DNA of 64,000 nucleotides from Hafnia alvei (GTDB lineage: Bacteria > Pseudomonadota > Gammaproteobacteria > Enterobacterales > Enterobacteriaceae), in the NCBI RefSeq assembly GCF_034424155.1, contig NZ_CP139992.1:1628012-1692011 (forward strand), given 5' to 3'. Numbering within the stretch: the first letter of the stretch is position 1; each line of letters starts with the position of its first letter. The notes under the pieces are model-generated. The model made no database searches, was not told the DNA's origin, and was given only the letters and a program-made list of their open reading frames with translations. Shown piece after piece: positions 23,835 to 33,843 of this stretch. Both the position numbers and the translations under genes were made by a program.

Positions 23835-24575
23835 TTAATACATGACTTTATGCCCATAACTTTCGAGAATATTTTTTACGCGCTCCATAGTTTCGTGAGT
23901 TGGTGGTTTAACGCCACCTAATTTGTATTCCTCACCCATGGCTTCCCATTTATGCTTGCCTAGTTCGTGATAAGGCAACAGCTCAATTTTCTCAACATTC
24001 TTCATGTCTTTCGTGAAGTCGCCGAGCAAGTGGGCAGAAGCATCATCATCTGACCATCCAGGCACAACTACATAACGGATCCAGGTTTTCTGGTTACGCT
24101 TTGCCAAATAGCGGGCAAATTCCAGCGTACGATGATTTGAGACGCCTACCAAGTTCTGGTGAATATCATCGTTCATCTGTTTGAGATCCAGCATGACGAG
24201 ATCGGTAACGTCGAGCAGTTCGTCAATCACGGGGTCATAACGACGAACAAAACCGTTAGTGTCTAGACAGGTATGAATGCCTTCTTCTTTGCATGCGCGG
24301 AACCAGTCACGCACAAACTCAGCCTGAAGGACGGCTTCACCGCCGGAAGCTGTTACGCCGCCGCCTGAAGCATTCATGAAGTGACGATAGGTCACGACGT
24401 CTTTCATCAAATCTTCAACGGTAATCTCAGTACCGCCGTGCGTATCCCAAGTATCCCGATTATGACAATACAGGCAGCGCATGAGGCAGCCTTGGAAGAA
24501 GGTAATAAAGCGGATCCCAGGGCCGTCTACGGTACCGCAGGATTCGAAAGAGTGGATGCGACCTTTAAGTGACAT
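23835..24575 (-). CDS. pflA: Pyruvate formate-lyase activating enzyme (radical SAM)
   Basis: 246 residues, the family length. The radical-SAM cluster motif CLYCHNRD (C-x3-C-x2-C, beginning GCLMRC) is near residues 30-37. It uses S-adenosylmethionine to abstract hydrogen from Gly of PflB, producing the glycyl radical in anaerobic cells. It lies 297 bases downstream of pflB on the same strand, with the pflB terminator and a long inverted repeat between, so it probably has its own promoter or receives readthrough. Confidence 0.97.
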   Translation of the reverse strand: MSLKGRIHSFESCGTVDGPGIRFITFFQGCLMRCLYCHNRDTWDTHGGTEITVEDLMKDVVTYRHFMNASGGGVTASGGEAVLQAEFVRDWFRACKEEGIHTCLDTNGFVRRYDPVIDELLDVTDLVMLDLKQMNDDIHQNLVGVSNHRTLEFARYLAKRNQKTWIRYVVVPGWSDDDASAHLLGDFTKDMKNVEKIELLPYHELGKHKWEAMGEEYKLGGVKPPTHETMERVKNILESYGHKVMY

Positions 24576-24658
24576 TGCGGGGTTTTCTCCAAAATTGACT
24601 GATCAATAGCAGTCTAAAAAGGCAATGATATAGACAGCGGGCATCAATACCTTGCTGA

Positions 24659-24735
24659 TAACTGTTTTGCCTGATGTCCATCGGCATGTATGTTTTGAGT
24701 ATAGGGGGAGCCATAGCAACCCGGCAAAACAGTTA
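24659..24735 (-). repeat. 13-bp perfect inverted repeat in the pflB-pflA intergenic region
   Basis: TAACTGTTTTGCC at 24659-24671 is repeated exactly inverted as GGCAAAACAGTTA at 24723-24735, with 51 bases between. It lies upstream of pflA, and in RNA could form a long-loop hairpin in the pflA leader. Function unknown. Confidence 0.7.
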
Positions 24736-24814
24736 AGAGTGTCGTTTTATCACTGAATTATTTTCGTAGAGCTGTTCGCTCGCCGAAACGACCCAGCTAT
24801 TATCTCACACTTAA

Positions 24815-24843
24815 TAAAAAGGCCCCACCTAAGTGGAGCCTTT
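24815..24843 (-). terminator. Rho-independent terminator of pflB
   Basis: On the minus strand AAAGGCTCCAC, loop TTAG and GTGGGGCCTTT form an 11-bp stem with one G-T pair, followed by TTATT. It lies 30 bases after the pflB stop. Confidence 0.85.
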
Positions 24844-24872
24844 ATTTTATGCCATTTTAAGCTGGCAGGTAA

Positions 24873-27155
24873 TTACATGGACTGAGTGAAAGTACGAGTA
24901 ATTACGTCCTGCTGCTGTTCTTTGGTCAAAGAGTTGAAGCGTACAGCGTAGCCAGATACACGGATGGTCAGCTGAGGATATTTCTCAGGATTTTCCATCG
25001 CGTCTAACAGCATTTCGCGGTTCATAACGTTAACGTTCAGGTGTTGACCACCTTCGATGCTCGCTTCGTGGTGGAAGTAACCATCCATCAGGCCAGCCAA
25101 GTTAGCTTTACGAACTTCGTCGTCTTTACCCAGAGCGTTAGGAACGATAGAGAAGGTATAAGAAATACCATCTTTAGCATAAGCAAACGGCAGTTTAGCA
25201 ACGGAGGTCAGAGAGGCTACAGCACCTTTCTGGTCACGGCCGTGCATTGGGTTAGCACCAGGACCGAATGGAGCGCCAGCGCGACGACCATCTGGGGTGT
25301 TACCTGTTTTCTTACCATAAACCACGTTAGAGGTGATGGTCAGAACAGACTGAGTAGGAACCGCGTTGCGGTAAGTAGTCAGTTTCTGAATTTTCTTCAT
25401 GAAACGTTCTACCAGGTCACAAGCGATATCATCGACGCGTGGGTCGTTGTTACCAAACTGCGGGTATTCACCTTCGATGTCGAAGTCAACAGCCAGGCCG
25501 TCTTCGTCACGGATAGTAGAAACTTTCGCATATTTGATTGCAGACAGGGAGTCAGCAGCAACAGACAGACCTGCGATACCACATGCCATAGTACGATATA
25601 CGTCACGGTCATGCAGAGCCATCAGGGATGCTTCGTAGCTGTACTTGTCATGCATGTAATGGATGATGTTCAGCGCGGTGACATACTGTTTAGCCAACCA
25701 GTCCATGAAGTGGTCCATACGTTCCATGACTTTGTCATAGTCCAGTACGGTATCCATCATTGGCGCTTCTTTCGGGCCAACCTGCATTTTCAGTTTTTCA
25801 TCAACGCCGCCGTTGATTGCGTACAGCATGGTTTTAGCCAAGTTTGCACGAGCACCGAAGAACTGCATTTGTTTACCAACAATCATTGGGCTTACGCAGC
25901 AAGCAATTGCGTAGTCATCATTGTTGAAGTCAGGGCGCATCAGGTCATCGTTCTCATACTGTACAGATGAGGTGTCGATGGAAACTTTAGCCGCAAATTT
26001 CTTGAACGCCAGAGGCAGTTTTTCAGACCACAGGATGGTCATGTTTGGCTCTGGAGATGGACCCATGGTGTACAGGGTGTTCAGGAAACGGAAGCTGTTT
26101 TTGGTAACCAGAGTACGACCGTCCAGACCCATACCAGCCAGGGATTCTGTTGCCCAGATTGGGTCACCAGAGAACAGTTCATCATATTCTGGAGTACGCA
26201 GGAAGCGAACCATACGCAGTTTCATAACCAGATGGTCAATCAGTTCCTGAGCTTCTTCTTCAGTCAGTTTGCCTTCTTTCAGGTCACGTTCGATGTAGAT
26301 ATCCAGGAAGCTGGATACACGACCGAAGGACATTGCAGCACCGTTCTGAGATTTAACCGCAGCCAGGTAGCCGAAGTAAGTCCACTGTACAGCTTCTTTT
26401 GCGTTTTTAGCTGGAGCAGAGATATCGCAGCCATATTTGGCAGCCATTTCTTTGATCTGGCCCAGAGCGCGATGCTGGTCAGCAATTTCTTCACGCAGAC
26501 GAATAGTCGCTTCCAGATCTTCACCGTTTTCCAGTTTGGTCTGCAGTGATTGGAACTGAGCGTATTTGTCTTTCATCAGGAAGTCGATACCGTAAACGGC
26601 GATACGACGATAGTCACCGATGATACGGCCACGGCCATACGCATCTGGCAGACCAGTCAGAACACCAGATTTACGGCAGTTCAGGATGTCTTTGGTGTAA
26701 ACGTCAAACACGCCCTGGTTGTGAGTTTTACGGTATTCGGTGAAGATTTTCTTGATCATTGGATCAAGTTCACGACCGTAAACTTTACATGAACCTTCAA
26801 CCATCTTGATGCCGCCGAACGGAATCAGAGCACGTTTCAGAGGCGCATCAGTTTGCAGACCAACGATTTGTTCCAGGTCTTTGCTGATGTAGCCAGCATC
26901 ATGAGAGGTGATGGTTGCAGCTACGTTGGTATCGAAATCAACCGGCGCATGGGTACGGTTTTCAATTTTGATACCGTCCATGACTTTATCCCACAGGTTG
27001 GTCGTCGCTTGAGTAGCGCCAGCCAGGAAGGATTCGTCACCTTCGTACGGGGTGTAGTTTTTCTGGATGAAATCACGAACGTTGACTTCATTCTGCCAGT
27101 CGCCTTTAGTGAAACCTTCCCATGCGGCTGCTTGTTTTTCATTAAGCTCGGACAT
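24873..27155 (-). CDS. pflB: Formate acetyltransferase (pyruvate formate-lyase)
   Basis: 760 residues, the same length as E. coli PflB and nearly identical. The catalytic cysteine pair is in AIACCVSPM (about 419-420) and the glycyl-radical site in RVSGYAVRF (about 735). The enzyme converts pyruvate and CoA to acetyl-CoA and formate during fermentation. Codon choice is strongly biased, as in highly expressed genes. It lies 61 bases downstream of focA, so focA-pflB is an operon as in E. coli. Confidence 0.99.
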   Translation of the reverse strand: MSELNEKQAAAWEGFTKGDWQNEVNVRDFIQKNYTPYEGDESFLAGATQATTNLWDKVMDGIKIENRTHAPVDFDTNVAATITSHDAGYISKDLEQIVGLQTDAPLKRALIPFGGIKMVEGSCKVYGRELDPMIKKIFTEYRKTHNQGVFDVYTKDILNCRKSGVLTGLPDAYGRGRIIGDYRRIAVYGIDFLMKDKYAQFQSLQTKLENGEDLEATIRLREEIADQHRALGQIKEMAAKYGCDISAPAKNAKEAVQWTYFGYLAAVKSQNGAAMSFGRVSSFLDIYIERDLKEGKLTEEEAQELIDHLVMKLRMVRFLRTPEYDELFSGDPIWATESLAGMGLDGRTLVTKNSFRFLNTLYTMGPSPEPNMTILWSEKLPLAFKKFAAKVSIDTSSVQYENDDLMRPDFNNDDYAIACCVSPMIVGKQMQFFGARANLAKTMLYAINGGVDEKLKMQVGPKEAPMMDTVLDYDKVMERMDHFMDWLAKQYVTALNIIHYMHDKYSYEASLMALHDRDVYRTMACGIAGLSVAADSLSAIKYAKVSTIRDEDGLAVDFDIEGEYPQFGNNDPRVDDIACDLVERFMKKIQKLTTYRNAVPTQSVLTITSNVVYGKKTGNTPDGRRAGAPFGPGANPMHGRDQKGAVASLTSVAKLPFAYAKDGISYTFSIVPNALGKDDEVRKANLAGLMDGYFHHEASIEGGQHLNVNVMNREMLLDAMENPEKYPQLTIRVSGYAVRFNSLTKEQQQDVITRTFTQSM

Positions 27156-27216
27156 TTAACACCTACCTTCTAGTGTGGATTTCTTTGTAAACCCGGCGCT
27201 GTGGTAAAGCACGTAA

Positions 27217-28074
27217 TTAGTGCTTATCGCCACCGCGCAGATAAATAACCCAGTATGTCAGACCAACCAGTAAGCCACCGCCGATGATGTTCCCAATCGT
27301 GACAGGGATCAGGTTATCGGTAATGAAGTGGCTAACGGTCAAGTTTGAGAACTGTTCTGGTGCAGCACCAATGGCTTGCCAAAACTCCGGCGCTGCGAAA
27401 TTCTTAATCACAATCCCTAATGGGATCATGAACATATTTGCAATGCTATGTTCAAAACCGCTCGCCACAAACATGGCCACCGGTAAAACCATTGCAAACA
27501 TTTTGTCCATCAGGCTACGGCCGGAATAGCTCATCCAAACGGCGAGACAAACCATCAAGTTGGCCAAGATCCCCAGGCAAACGGCTTCAACAAACGTATG
27601 ATGCAATTTGTGATCGGCTGTTTGCAGCACATTGAGACCCCATGCGCCATTCGCTGTCATATGTTCGCCGGCAAACCACATCAGTGCTACAAAGAAAAGT
27701 GCACCAATCAGGTTGCCTACATAAACATTTAACCAGTTGAGGCCTAACTGTCTCCAGGTAATACGCCCACTGGCCTTGGCAACGACAATTAATACGGTTG
27801 AAGTAAACAGGTCAGCCCCGCAAACCACAACAAGCATCAGGCCAAGAGAGAAACAGATACCACCAACCAGCTTGGCAAAGCCAAAAGGTACACCAGCAGT
27901 GCCGGTTGTCGCGGTAATGTAGAAAACGAAAGCAATAGAAATGAAGACACCAGCCGTGATCGCTAAATAAAAAGTCTTCAGCGGGTGCTTAGTGGCTTTA
28001 TAAACGCCAGCATCTTCGGCCACTTTGGCCATTGCTGCTGGTAGTAGTAGATCAAAGGGGTTGTCAGCTTTCAC
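27217..28074 (-). CDS. focA: Formate channel FocA
   Basis: 285 residues with six membrane helices, the length of E. coli FocA. The gating His is in SGFEHSIANM and the FNT-family motifs include GADLFTS and NLIGALF. The pentameric inner-membrane channel exports or imports formate made by PflB. It is the first gene of the focA-pflB operon, with an FNR-type site about 60 bases upstream of the ATG. Confidence 0.98.
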   Translation of the reverse strand: MKADNPFDLLLPAAMAKVAEDAGVYKATKHPLKTFYLAITAGVFISIAFVFYITATTGTAGVPFGFAKLVGGICFSLGLMLVVVCGADLFTSTVLIVVAKASGRITWRQLGLNWLNVYVGNLIGALFFVALMWFAGEHMTANGAWGLNVLQTADHKLHHTFVEAVCLGILANLMVCLAVWMSYSGRSLMDKMFAMVLPVAMFVASGFEHSIANMFMIPLGIVIKNFAAPEFWQAIGAAPEQFSNLTVSHFITDNLIPVTIGNIIGGGLLVGLTYWVIYLRGGDKH

Positions 28075-28135
28075 ACTAACTCTCTCTTAATATTAATCAG
28101 CGTTGAGATACTAACAAAGCAGTATACGGCAAAAA

Positions 28136-28149
28136 TTGATCTGGATCAT
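28136..28149 (-). promoter_or_regulatory. FNR box upstream of focA-pflB
   Basis: TTGATCTGGATCAT matches the FNR consensus TTGAT-N4-ATCAA at 9 of 10 positions. It lies 62 bases before the focA start. FNR and ArcA activation of pfl is established in E. coli. Confidence 0.75.
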
Positions 28150-28540
28150 GATGCGCAGAACTAGCCTACCCAAAATACCCCTAAAAACAGTAAGTTAAAT
28201 AATAAACTCGTTGAATTCAAAAGGAAAAATATTTTTTAAATTTTACACACTAAGTTGAATGAGCACGCTAACAGATAGTGTAAAAGGTAAATAAATAACT
28301 TAATAATTCGATCAAATTGAAGATATTATTTTTCAATGCCAGCAATAAGACTACTTATATACAACAATTAAATTACATATGAATGACGGTTGTAGATATT
28401 CATACATAGAGTAGAAAAGCCCACCTTCCAAACTTACTGCAAAAGGGCATACGACTATCATAGTCGTTGTGCCATTTTTACTGTGATGATAAATGCGTTT
28501 AGAAGAGGGATTTACCAGATTCGCGCGTTTATTGATCGAA
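28150..28540. other. AT-rich pfl upstream region, no supported gene
   Basis: About 390 bases between the FNR box and the ycaO terminator. It probably carries the distal pfl promoters and ArcA/IHF sites, which are too degenerate to call. An inverted repeat TTTTACAC/GTGTAAAA occurs at 28251-28258 and 28278-28285. A 66-codon minus-strand frame at 28351-28551 has no protein-like features. Confidence 0.4.
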
Positions 28541-28572
28541 AACGTCTGCACCGGTGTACGCGTGCAGACGTT
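28541..28572 (-). terminator. Probable terminator of ycaO
   Basis: Perfect 11-bp inverted repeat AACGTCTGCAC/GTGCAGACGTT with a 10-base loop; on the minus strand it is followed by TTCG, a weak T run. It is 20 bases past the ycaO stop. Confidence 0.65.
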
Positions 28573-28592
28573 CGCTTAGCTCAACAAGCCTA

Positions 28593-30353
28593 TTATTTAG
28601 ACCAATAACGGCGCTTTGCTGCCTGAAGTTTTTGATACGCTTGTAGCAGCGCTTGATGCGCAGGGAGGGCTTTCAAGTCGTCGTCAATCGCAGGAAGGCC
28701 ATAGAAACGTTCTTCTCCGGCGATAATCGCCGAAGCGGCTTCGAGCGTTTCGGCGCCATACATGCGGCTGAATGCTTGATAGTACTGTGCGGGATCGCGT
28801 TCTTCTTCCATGCTTAGCAACAGCAAGGTTTGCAGGCAACGATAGAAATTGGCGCGTTCTGGACTGAATACTGAGGCATTGAAGTCCTGAGTCCATTCGG
28901 TCCATGTCAGCGCTTGCTCCAAATCGCCGCCCGCTAATGCCAACATCGCCTTTAATTCACCCACACGCAGGGTATACCAGCCGTTGTCTTTGCCGGTTGC
29001 GATACCAAGCAGTTCACGTACACGGGTGAAATCGTCAAGGCCTTCGTCATCGAGTTGTTCGATGATCTGTAAATACTCTTCCTTAGTCAGATTGGAAGCC
29101 GGTAACTGAAGCAACTGAGTGCGCAAGTGCGCACCCATGCTGTTATTGGCTAACAGCAAATCTTCGGCAGGATAGATATCGGACATGCCTGGAACGATGA
29201 TACGGCAGGCATAAACATCAAGATGTTCATAATCTGCAATGTAAACTTCTTTATCTTCTTGTTCGAAGATACTCATTAAAGTGCTGAACTCTTCCTCGGT
29301 GGTACCTTTAAACGACCAATCGGCAAAGGCATAATCGGCGTCTTGCTTAAACATATCCCAAGAAATCAGACCGCTTGAATCGATGAAGTGAGTTTCAAGG
29401 TTGGCATGCTCGCCGACTTCTTCATCATCAAAGGTTGGCGCGGTGAAGACGTCGAGATCTTTCAGGCTGCGGCCTTGCAGCAGTTCAGTCACCGTACGCT
29501 CTAGGGCTACGCCAAAGTCAGGATGGGCGCCGAACGAGGCAAAACAGGTGCCGTTGGCTGGGTTAAACAGCACAACGCAGATAACCGGATACTGACCACC
29601 GAGCGAAGCATCGTAGGACAGAATAGGGAAGCCTTCCTGCTCTAATTTTGCAATAGCTTCAACCACTTCAGGATAGCGGTTTAAAACCTCGTCAGGAATT
29701 TCTGGCAGGCTGATAGATTCTGCGATGATACGGTTTTTTACGTAACGCTCGAAAACTTCAGACAGGCCTTGTACGCGCGCTTCGTTGCGCGTGTTGCCCG
29801 CAGACATGCCGTTTGAAACGTATAAGTTGCCAATGATGTTCATTGGAATATAAACAGTTTGCTGATCGGACTGGCGGGTAAACGGCAGCGCGCAGATGCC
29901 GCGATCGACGTTACCGGATTGCAGATCGATAAGATCCTGTGCGCCTACATCACCTTCTGGGTTGTAAAACGCATGCAAACGCTCATCTAAGATGCCTTCT
30001 GGCAGGCTGTCGTCGGCAGGAACAGGGAACCACTTCTCATTTGGATAGTGAACGAAGTCTCCTTGCGCAATTTCACGGCCAAGGTAGAAATCAGCAAAGA
30101 AATAGTTGGTCGACAAGCGCTCAAAATATTCACCTAACGCCGATGCCAGCGCGGCTTTTTTGCTAGCGCCTTTGCCGTTGGTAAAACAAAGTGGGCAATC
30201 ACGGTCGCGGATGTGTACAGACCAAACATGCGGAACAGGGTTTAGCCAAGAGGCCTCTTCAATATTGAACCCAAGATCGGTCAATTGCTGTTGGAAGCGT
30301 GCAATAGAGTCTTCCAGCGCGGCATCTTTGCCGAGAATATAGGTCTGCGTCAT
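28593..30353 (-). CDS. ycaO: YcaO, ribosomal protein S12 methylthiotransferase accessory factor / YcaO cyclodehydratase family
   Basis: 586 residues with the ATP-binding YcaO fold. Recognisable segments are GKGASKKAALASALGEYFERLS, cut here to its core ALGEYFERLS, then GLSEVFERYVKNR and SFGAHPDFGVALERTVTELLQG. E. coli YcaO enhances RimO-dependent beta-methylthiolation of S12; its relatives activate peptide backbones with ATP. The C-terminal third is a TPR-like extension shared with E. coli. I chose the ATG at 30353, which gives the E. coli length; an upstream GTG at 30362 would add three residues. No precursor peptide gene or partner is adjacent. Confidence 0.95.
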   Translation of the reverse strand: MTQTYILGKDAALEDSIARFQQQLTDLGFNIEEASWLNPVPHVWSVHIRDRDCPLCFTNGKGASKKAALASALGEYFERLSTNYFFADFYLGREIAQGDFVHYPNEKWFPVPADDSLPEGILDERLHAFYNPEGDVGAQDLIDLQSGNVDRGICALPFTRQSDQQTVYIPMNIIGNLYVSNGMSAGNTRNEARVQGLSEVFERYVKNRIIAESISLPEIPDEVLNRYPEVVEAIAKLEQEGFPILSYDASLGGQYPVICVVLFNPANGTCFASFGAHPDFGVALERTVTELLQGRSLKDLDVFTAPTFDDEEVGEHANLETHFIDSSGLISWDMFKQDADYAFADWSFKGTTEEEFSTLMSIFEQEDKEVYIADYEHLDVYACRIIVPGMSDIYPAEDLLLANNSMGAHLRTQLLQLPASNLTKEEYLQIIEQLDDEGLDDFTRVRELLGIATGKDNGWYTLRVGELKAMLALAGGDLEQALTWTEWTQDFNASVFSPERANFYRCLQTLLLLSMEEERDPAQYYQAFSRMYGAETLEAASAIIAGEERFYGLPAIDDDLKALPAHQALLQAYQKLQAAKRRYWSK

Positions 30354-30420
30354 TTGAGTCACTTGTTAGCTGCAAAAAACGGCATGATACGTTTTTTTAG
30401 CCTATTCCTCCATGAATTCC

Positions 30421-30457
30421 ATATCCATAGGGAATGTCACATTTTTTTTATGGATAT
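30421..30457 (+). promoter_or_regulatory. Inverted repeat in the ycaO-ansB divergent promoter region
   Basis: ATATCCATA (30421-30429) and TATGGATAT (30449-30457) are exact 9-base inverted copies 19 bases apart. They lie just upstream of a possible -10 (GATAAT at 30462-30467) for ansB. It could be an operator. I found no FNR or good CRP site, although E. coli ansB depends on both. Confidence 0.35.
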
Positions 30458-30496
30458 AAAAGATAATTCATGCAGTTATCTAATAGGAGAAATCGA

Positions 30497-31543
30497 ATGA
30501 AGTTGGTTAAAGTAAGTTTGCTAGCGCTGTTGGTTTCAGGGTTTAGTGGCGCGGCTTTTGCGTTGCCTAATGTCACCATTTTGGCAACGGGCGGGACTAT
30601 CGCCGGGGGCGGTGACTCAGCAACAAAATCAAATTATACCGCTGGGAAAGTGGGCGTAGAATCGTTGGTTGATGCGGTGCCTCAGCTGAAAGATATCGCT
30701 AACATCAAAGGTGAGCAGGTAGTCAGCATCGGTTCGCAGGATATGAATGACGATGTGTGGCTAAAACTTGCCAAAAAAATCAACGCTGATTGCAATAAAA
30801 CCGATGGGTTCGTGATCACTCACGGCACGGATACCATGGAAGAAACGGCTTATTTCCTCGATTTAACCGTAAAATGTGACAAGCCTGTGGTGATGGTTGG
30901 TGCGATGCGTCCATCAACTGCCATGAGCGCGGATGGCCCATTCAACCTGTATAACGCCGTTGTGACTGCCGCCGATCCGGCTTCAGCCAAACGTGGTGTG
31001 CTGGTGGCGATGAATGATACCGTGCTGGATGGTCGTGACGTGACCAAAACGAACACCACCGGCGTGCAAACATTCCAAGCGGTTAACTACGGCCCATTGG
31101 GATACATTCACAATGGCAAAGTGGACTACCAGCGCTCGCCTGAGCGTAAACACACTACACAAACCCCATTTGACGTAAGCAAGTTAACCTCATTGCCAAA
31201 AGTTGGCATTGTATACAACTACGCCAACGCGTCGGATCTGCCTGCAAAAGCGCTGCTTGAGGCGGGCTATCAAGGGATTGTGAGTGCGGGGGTTGGTAAC
31301 GGCAATCTGTACAAATCTATTTTTGATACTTTAGCCACTGCGGCACATAACGGCGTTGCCGTCGTGCGCTCATCACGTGTTCCTTCTGGGTCAACCACGG
31401 AAGATGCAGAAATTGATGACGTGAAATATGGCTTTGTCGCATCAGGCACGCTCAATCCGCAAAAAGCACGTGTCTTGCTTCAATTGGCTCTGACACAAAC
31501 TAAAGATCCAAAACAGATCCAGCAGATGTTTAATCAGTACTAA
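30497..31543 (+). CDS. ansB: Periplasmic L-asparaginase type II
   Basis: 348 residues, the E. coli AnsB length. The signal peptide is residues 1-22 (ends GAAFA) and the mature protein starts LPNVTILATGG. Catalytic elements are the first Thr in ATGGTIAGG (Thr12 of the mature protein), the Thr-Asp pair in THGTDTMEETA and a downstream Lys in AMRPSTAMSADGP-type context. It hydrolyses asparagine to aspartate, feeding anaerobic fumarate production. I chose the ATG at 30497 after TAGGAGA; nine upstream in-frame codons are not family-like. In E. coli ansB is far away on the chromosome; here it lies between ycaO and ycaP. Confidence 0.96.
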   Translation: MKLVKVSLLALLVSGFSGAAFALPNVTILATGGTIAGGGDSATKSNYTAGKVGVESLVDAVPQLKDIANIKGEQVVSIGSQDMNDDVWLKLAKKINADCNKTDGFVITHGTDTMEETAYFLDLTVKCDKPVVMVGAMRPSTAMSADGPFNLYNAVVTAADPASAKRGVLVAMNDTVLDGRDVTKTNTTGVQTFQAVNYGPLGYIHNGKVDYQRSPERKHTTQTPFDVSKLTSLPKVGIVYNYANASDLPAKALLEAGYQGIVSAGVGNGNLYKSIFDTLATAAHNGVAVVRSSRVPSGSTTEDAEIDDVKYGFVASGTLNPQKARVLLQLALTQTKDPKQIQQMFNQY

Positions 31544-31552
31544 GTTCTCTCT

Positions 31553-31588
31553 AAAAGGGGGAGTGTTCCCGCTCCCCTTTGTCTTTTG
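31553..31588 (+). terminator. Rho-independent terminator of ansB
   Basis: Stem AAAGGGGGAG/CTCCCCTTT with one bulged G (31554-31563 with 31572-31580), followed by GTCTTTT. Confidence 0.75.
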
Positions 31589-31635
31589 CCGTCTAAGCTA
31601 TATTCACCACTTATGGCAAATGGACATCCATCCCG

Positions 31636-32328
31636 ATGCAATCCTTTGATTTAAAACGTATGGCCTTTGATAAGGTGCCGCCAGATTTTCTTGCGGAAGT
31701 TGCGGTGCGCTGCCTATTCACATTCTTTCTGGTCTTTATTTTTCTCAAAATGACGGGGCGTCGCGGCGTACGGCAAATGTCGCTGTTTGAAGTGGTTGTC
31801 ATCCTCACGTTAGGTTCTGCGGCGGGCGACGTGGCGTTTTATGATGATGTTCCTATGCTGCCGGTATTTACCGTCTTTATTTGCATCATGCTGCTTTATC
31901 GTTTTTCAACGTTCTTGATGTCTAAAAGTGAAAGAATTCAGACTTGGATGGAAGGTAAACCACTGGTCATTATCCGTGACGGTACGTTTATCTGGGAAAC
32001 CCTAAACCGTGAAAATATTACTCACGATGAGTTCTTTATGGAGTTGAGGCAAGAGGGCGTTGAACACTTGGGCCAAGTGCGACTGGCCATTCTTGAAGTT
32101 AATGGGTCTATCAGCGTCTATTTTTTTGATGACGATAATGTGCGTTATGGACTGCCTGTTTTGCCCAACTGCTGCATTAAAAAAGTAGATAAAATTGTAG
32201 ATAGAGGTACCTACGCGTGCAGCGAATGTAGCTTGGTTGAGCATCAAGCCGTTGGGGACTCGCCAGTCTGCTCGCGATGTGGAAATCAATGCTGGATAGA
32301 GGCTAAAAATAACAGTCGGGTAAACTAA
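31636..32328 (+). CDS. ycaP: YcaP, DUF421 inner-membrane protein with C-terminal zinc-ribbon-like tail
   Basis: 230 residues, the E. coli YcaP length. Three N-terminal membrane helices (about residues 18-95) precede a cytoplasmic DUF421 domain (YetF-like). The family hallmark KMTGRRGVRQMSLFEVVVIL is conserved, and GSAAGDVAFYDDVP follows. The tail contains CSEC ... CSRC, two CxxC pairs that could bind zinc. Function unknown. Start ATG 31636, with GATGGACATCC upstream. Confidence 0.93.
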   Translation: MQSFDLKRMAFDKVPPDFLAEVAVRCLFTFFLVFIFLKMTGRRGVRQMSLFEVVVILTLGSAAGDVAFYDDVPMLPVFTVFICIMLLYRFSTFLMSKSERIQTWMEGKPLVIIRDGTFIWETLNRENITHDEFFMELRQEGVEHLGQVRLAILEVNGSISVYFFDDDNVRYGLPVLPNCCIKKVDKIVDRGTYACSECSLVEHQAVGDSPVCSRCGNQCWIEAKNNSRVN

Positions 32329-32602
32329 AAATAAACACAAAAAAGAATGAAAGTTTTTTGGTCTTACGCCGACGCAGAACTTTATTTTTAAAACGCCTAT
32401 AGTGGCTTGGTGGCACATAGTTTAGCTCGTTGGGGACAGTGACCAATAACCGTTGCAGCCTGAGCGCGCGAATGATAAAACCAAATGATAAAGTAAATTA
32501 GATGTGAATAAATTCGATATCAATGTGGGCTGATCATCCTTATAGATGGGTTTGCCAGCATGTAGACAATTGACTAAATATAGCGAAGAGCGGTGAGGCA
32601 AA

Positions 32603-33691
32603 ATGACACAGGTGTACAATTTTAGTGCTGGCCCAGCAATGATGCCGGTTGAGGTATTGCGTCGTGCTGAACAAGAACTGTGTAACTGGAATGGCCTAGG
32701 CACTTCGGTCATGGAAATCAGCCACCGCGGAAAAGAGTTTATGCAGGTCGCGGCACAGGCTGAACAAGATTTACGCTCTCTGCTGAAGGTTCCTGAGAAC
32801 TATAAAATTCTATTCTGTCATGGCGGTGCGCGTGCGCAATTTGCCGCTGTTCCGTTAAATCTGCTGGGCGATAACAACACAGCCGACTATATGGATGGTG
32901 GCTACTGGGCGCATAGCGCTATCAATGAAGCGCAGAAATACTGCACGCCGAACGTTGTTGATATAAAAACAACCGACGACAACGGCCTTCAAGCGATCAA
33001 GCCAATGCGTGAGTGGACGTTGAGTGACAATGCTGCCTATGTGCATTACTGCCCAAATGAAACCATTGATGGTATCGCCATCGATGAAGAGCCTGATTTT
33101 GGCGATAAAATCGTGGTTGCCGATCTCTCTTCCACCATTCTTTCTCGCCCAATTGATGTTAGCCGCTATGGCGTGATTTATGCTGGGGCGCAAAAAAATA
33201 TCGGCCCAGCAGGGATCACCGTGGTGATTGTGCGTGAGGACTTGCTGGGCAAAGCGCGCCAAGAATTGCCATCGATTCTCGACTACACCGTTTTGGCTGA
33301 AAACGATTCTATGTTCAATACACCACCGACCTTTGCATGGTATCTCTCAGGCATGGTATTTAAATGGCTGAAAGAGCAGGGTGGCTTGGTTGAGATGGAA
33401 AAACGCAATAAAGCCAAAGCCGACTTGCTCTATAGCGCGATTGATAGCAGTGATTTTTATCGTAACGGCGTTGCACTACAAAATCGCTCACGTATGAACG
33501 TACCGTTCCAGATGGCAAATCCTGCATTAGATCCGTTGTTCTTGCAGGAAGCGAAAGCAATTGGCTTAGTTGCTTTGAAAGGCCACCGCGTGGCGGGGGG
33601 GATGAGAGCGTCTATTTATAATGCGATGTCGATTGAAGGTGTTAAAGCACTGACCGACTTTATGGCGGATTTTGAACGTCGCCATGGCTAA
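32603..33691 (+). CDS. serC: Phosphoserine aminotransferase
   Basis: 362 residues, the E. coli length. PLP-binding Lys198 lies in [12 protein letters not shown]. The homodimeric enzyme makes 3-phosphoserine in serine synthesis and acts in pyridoxal phosphate synthesis. Upstream 274 bases hold the promoter; in E. coli it is controlled by Lrp and CRP. Start ATG 32603 after GTGAGGCAAA. serC-aroA is a mixed-function operon in E. coli; here a terminator-like hairpin lies between. Confidence 0.98.
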   Translation: MTQVYNFSAGPAMMPVEVLRRAEQELCNWNGLGTSVMEISHRGKEFMQVAAQAEQDLRSLLKVPENYKILFCHGGARAQFAAVPLNLLGDNNTADYMDGGYWAHSAINEAQKYCTPNVVDIKTTDDNGLQAIKPMREWTLSDNAAYVHYCPNETIDGIAIDEEPDFGDKIVVADLSSTILSRPIDVSRYGVIYAGAQKNIGPAGITVVIVREDLLGKARQELPSILDYTVLAENDSMFNTPPTFAWYLSGMVFKWLKEQGGLVEMEKRNKAKADLLYSAIDSSDFYRNGVALQNRSRMNVPFQMANPALDPLFLQEAKAIGLVALKGHRVAGGMRASIYNAMSIEGVKALTDFMADFERRHG

Positions 33692-33710
33692 TGAGGCTGC
33701 ATCGGTTTTA

Positions 33711-33733
33711 AACCCCGGATGCCGGAGTTTTTT
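33711..33733 (+). terminator. Terminator-like hairpin between serC and aroA
   Basis: AACCCCGG/CCGGAGTT (33711-33718 with 33722-33729), one mismatch, 3-base loop, then TTTT. It probably ends a fraction of serC transcripts; aroA expression then needs readthrough or its own promoter. Confidence 0.6.
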
Positions 33734-33843
33734 GTTTGTGTATAAGAAAGATGACAGCCGTCACGAAAAACGGTACAACAATGTAATGATTTATTTGCAG
33801 TGATGGGATTCGCTGCATTAACTGAAAATTTGGAGTGAGTTTG

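Noticed and set aside
25041-25970. 309-codon antisense frame within pflB
   Set aside because: Same effect as in rpsA: strong codon bias in pflB removes antisense stops. No start site or neighbours support it.
28351-28551. 66-codon minus-strand frame in the pfl upstream region
   Set aside because: It lies in AT-rich regulatory DNA, has no ribosome binding site and no recognisable features.
28593-30353. YcaO as part of a thiazole/oxazole-modified peptide cluster
   Set aside because: No precursor peptide, dehydrogenase or partner protein is adjacent; the gene is the conserved stand-alone E. coli-type ycaO.
30434-30447. CRP half-site TGTCACA in the ansB promoter
   Set aside because: The second half-site is missing, so it does not meet a CRP consensus.
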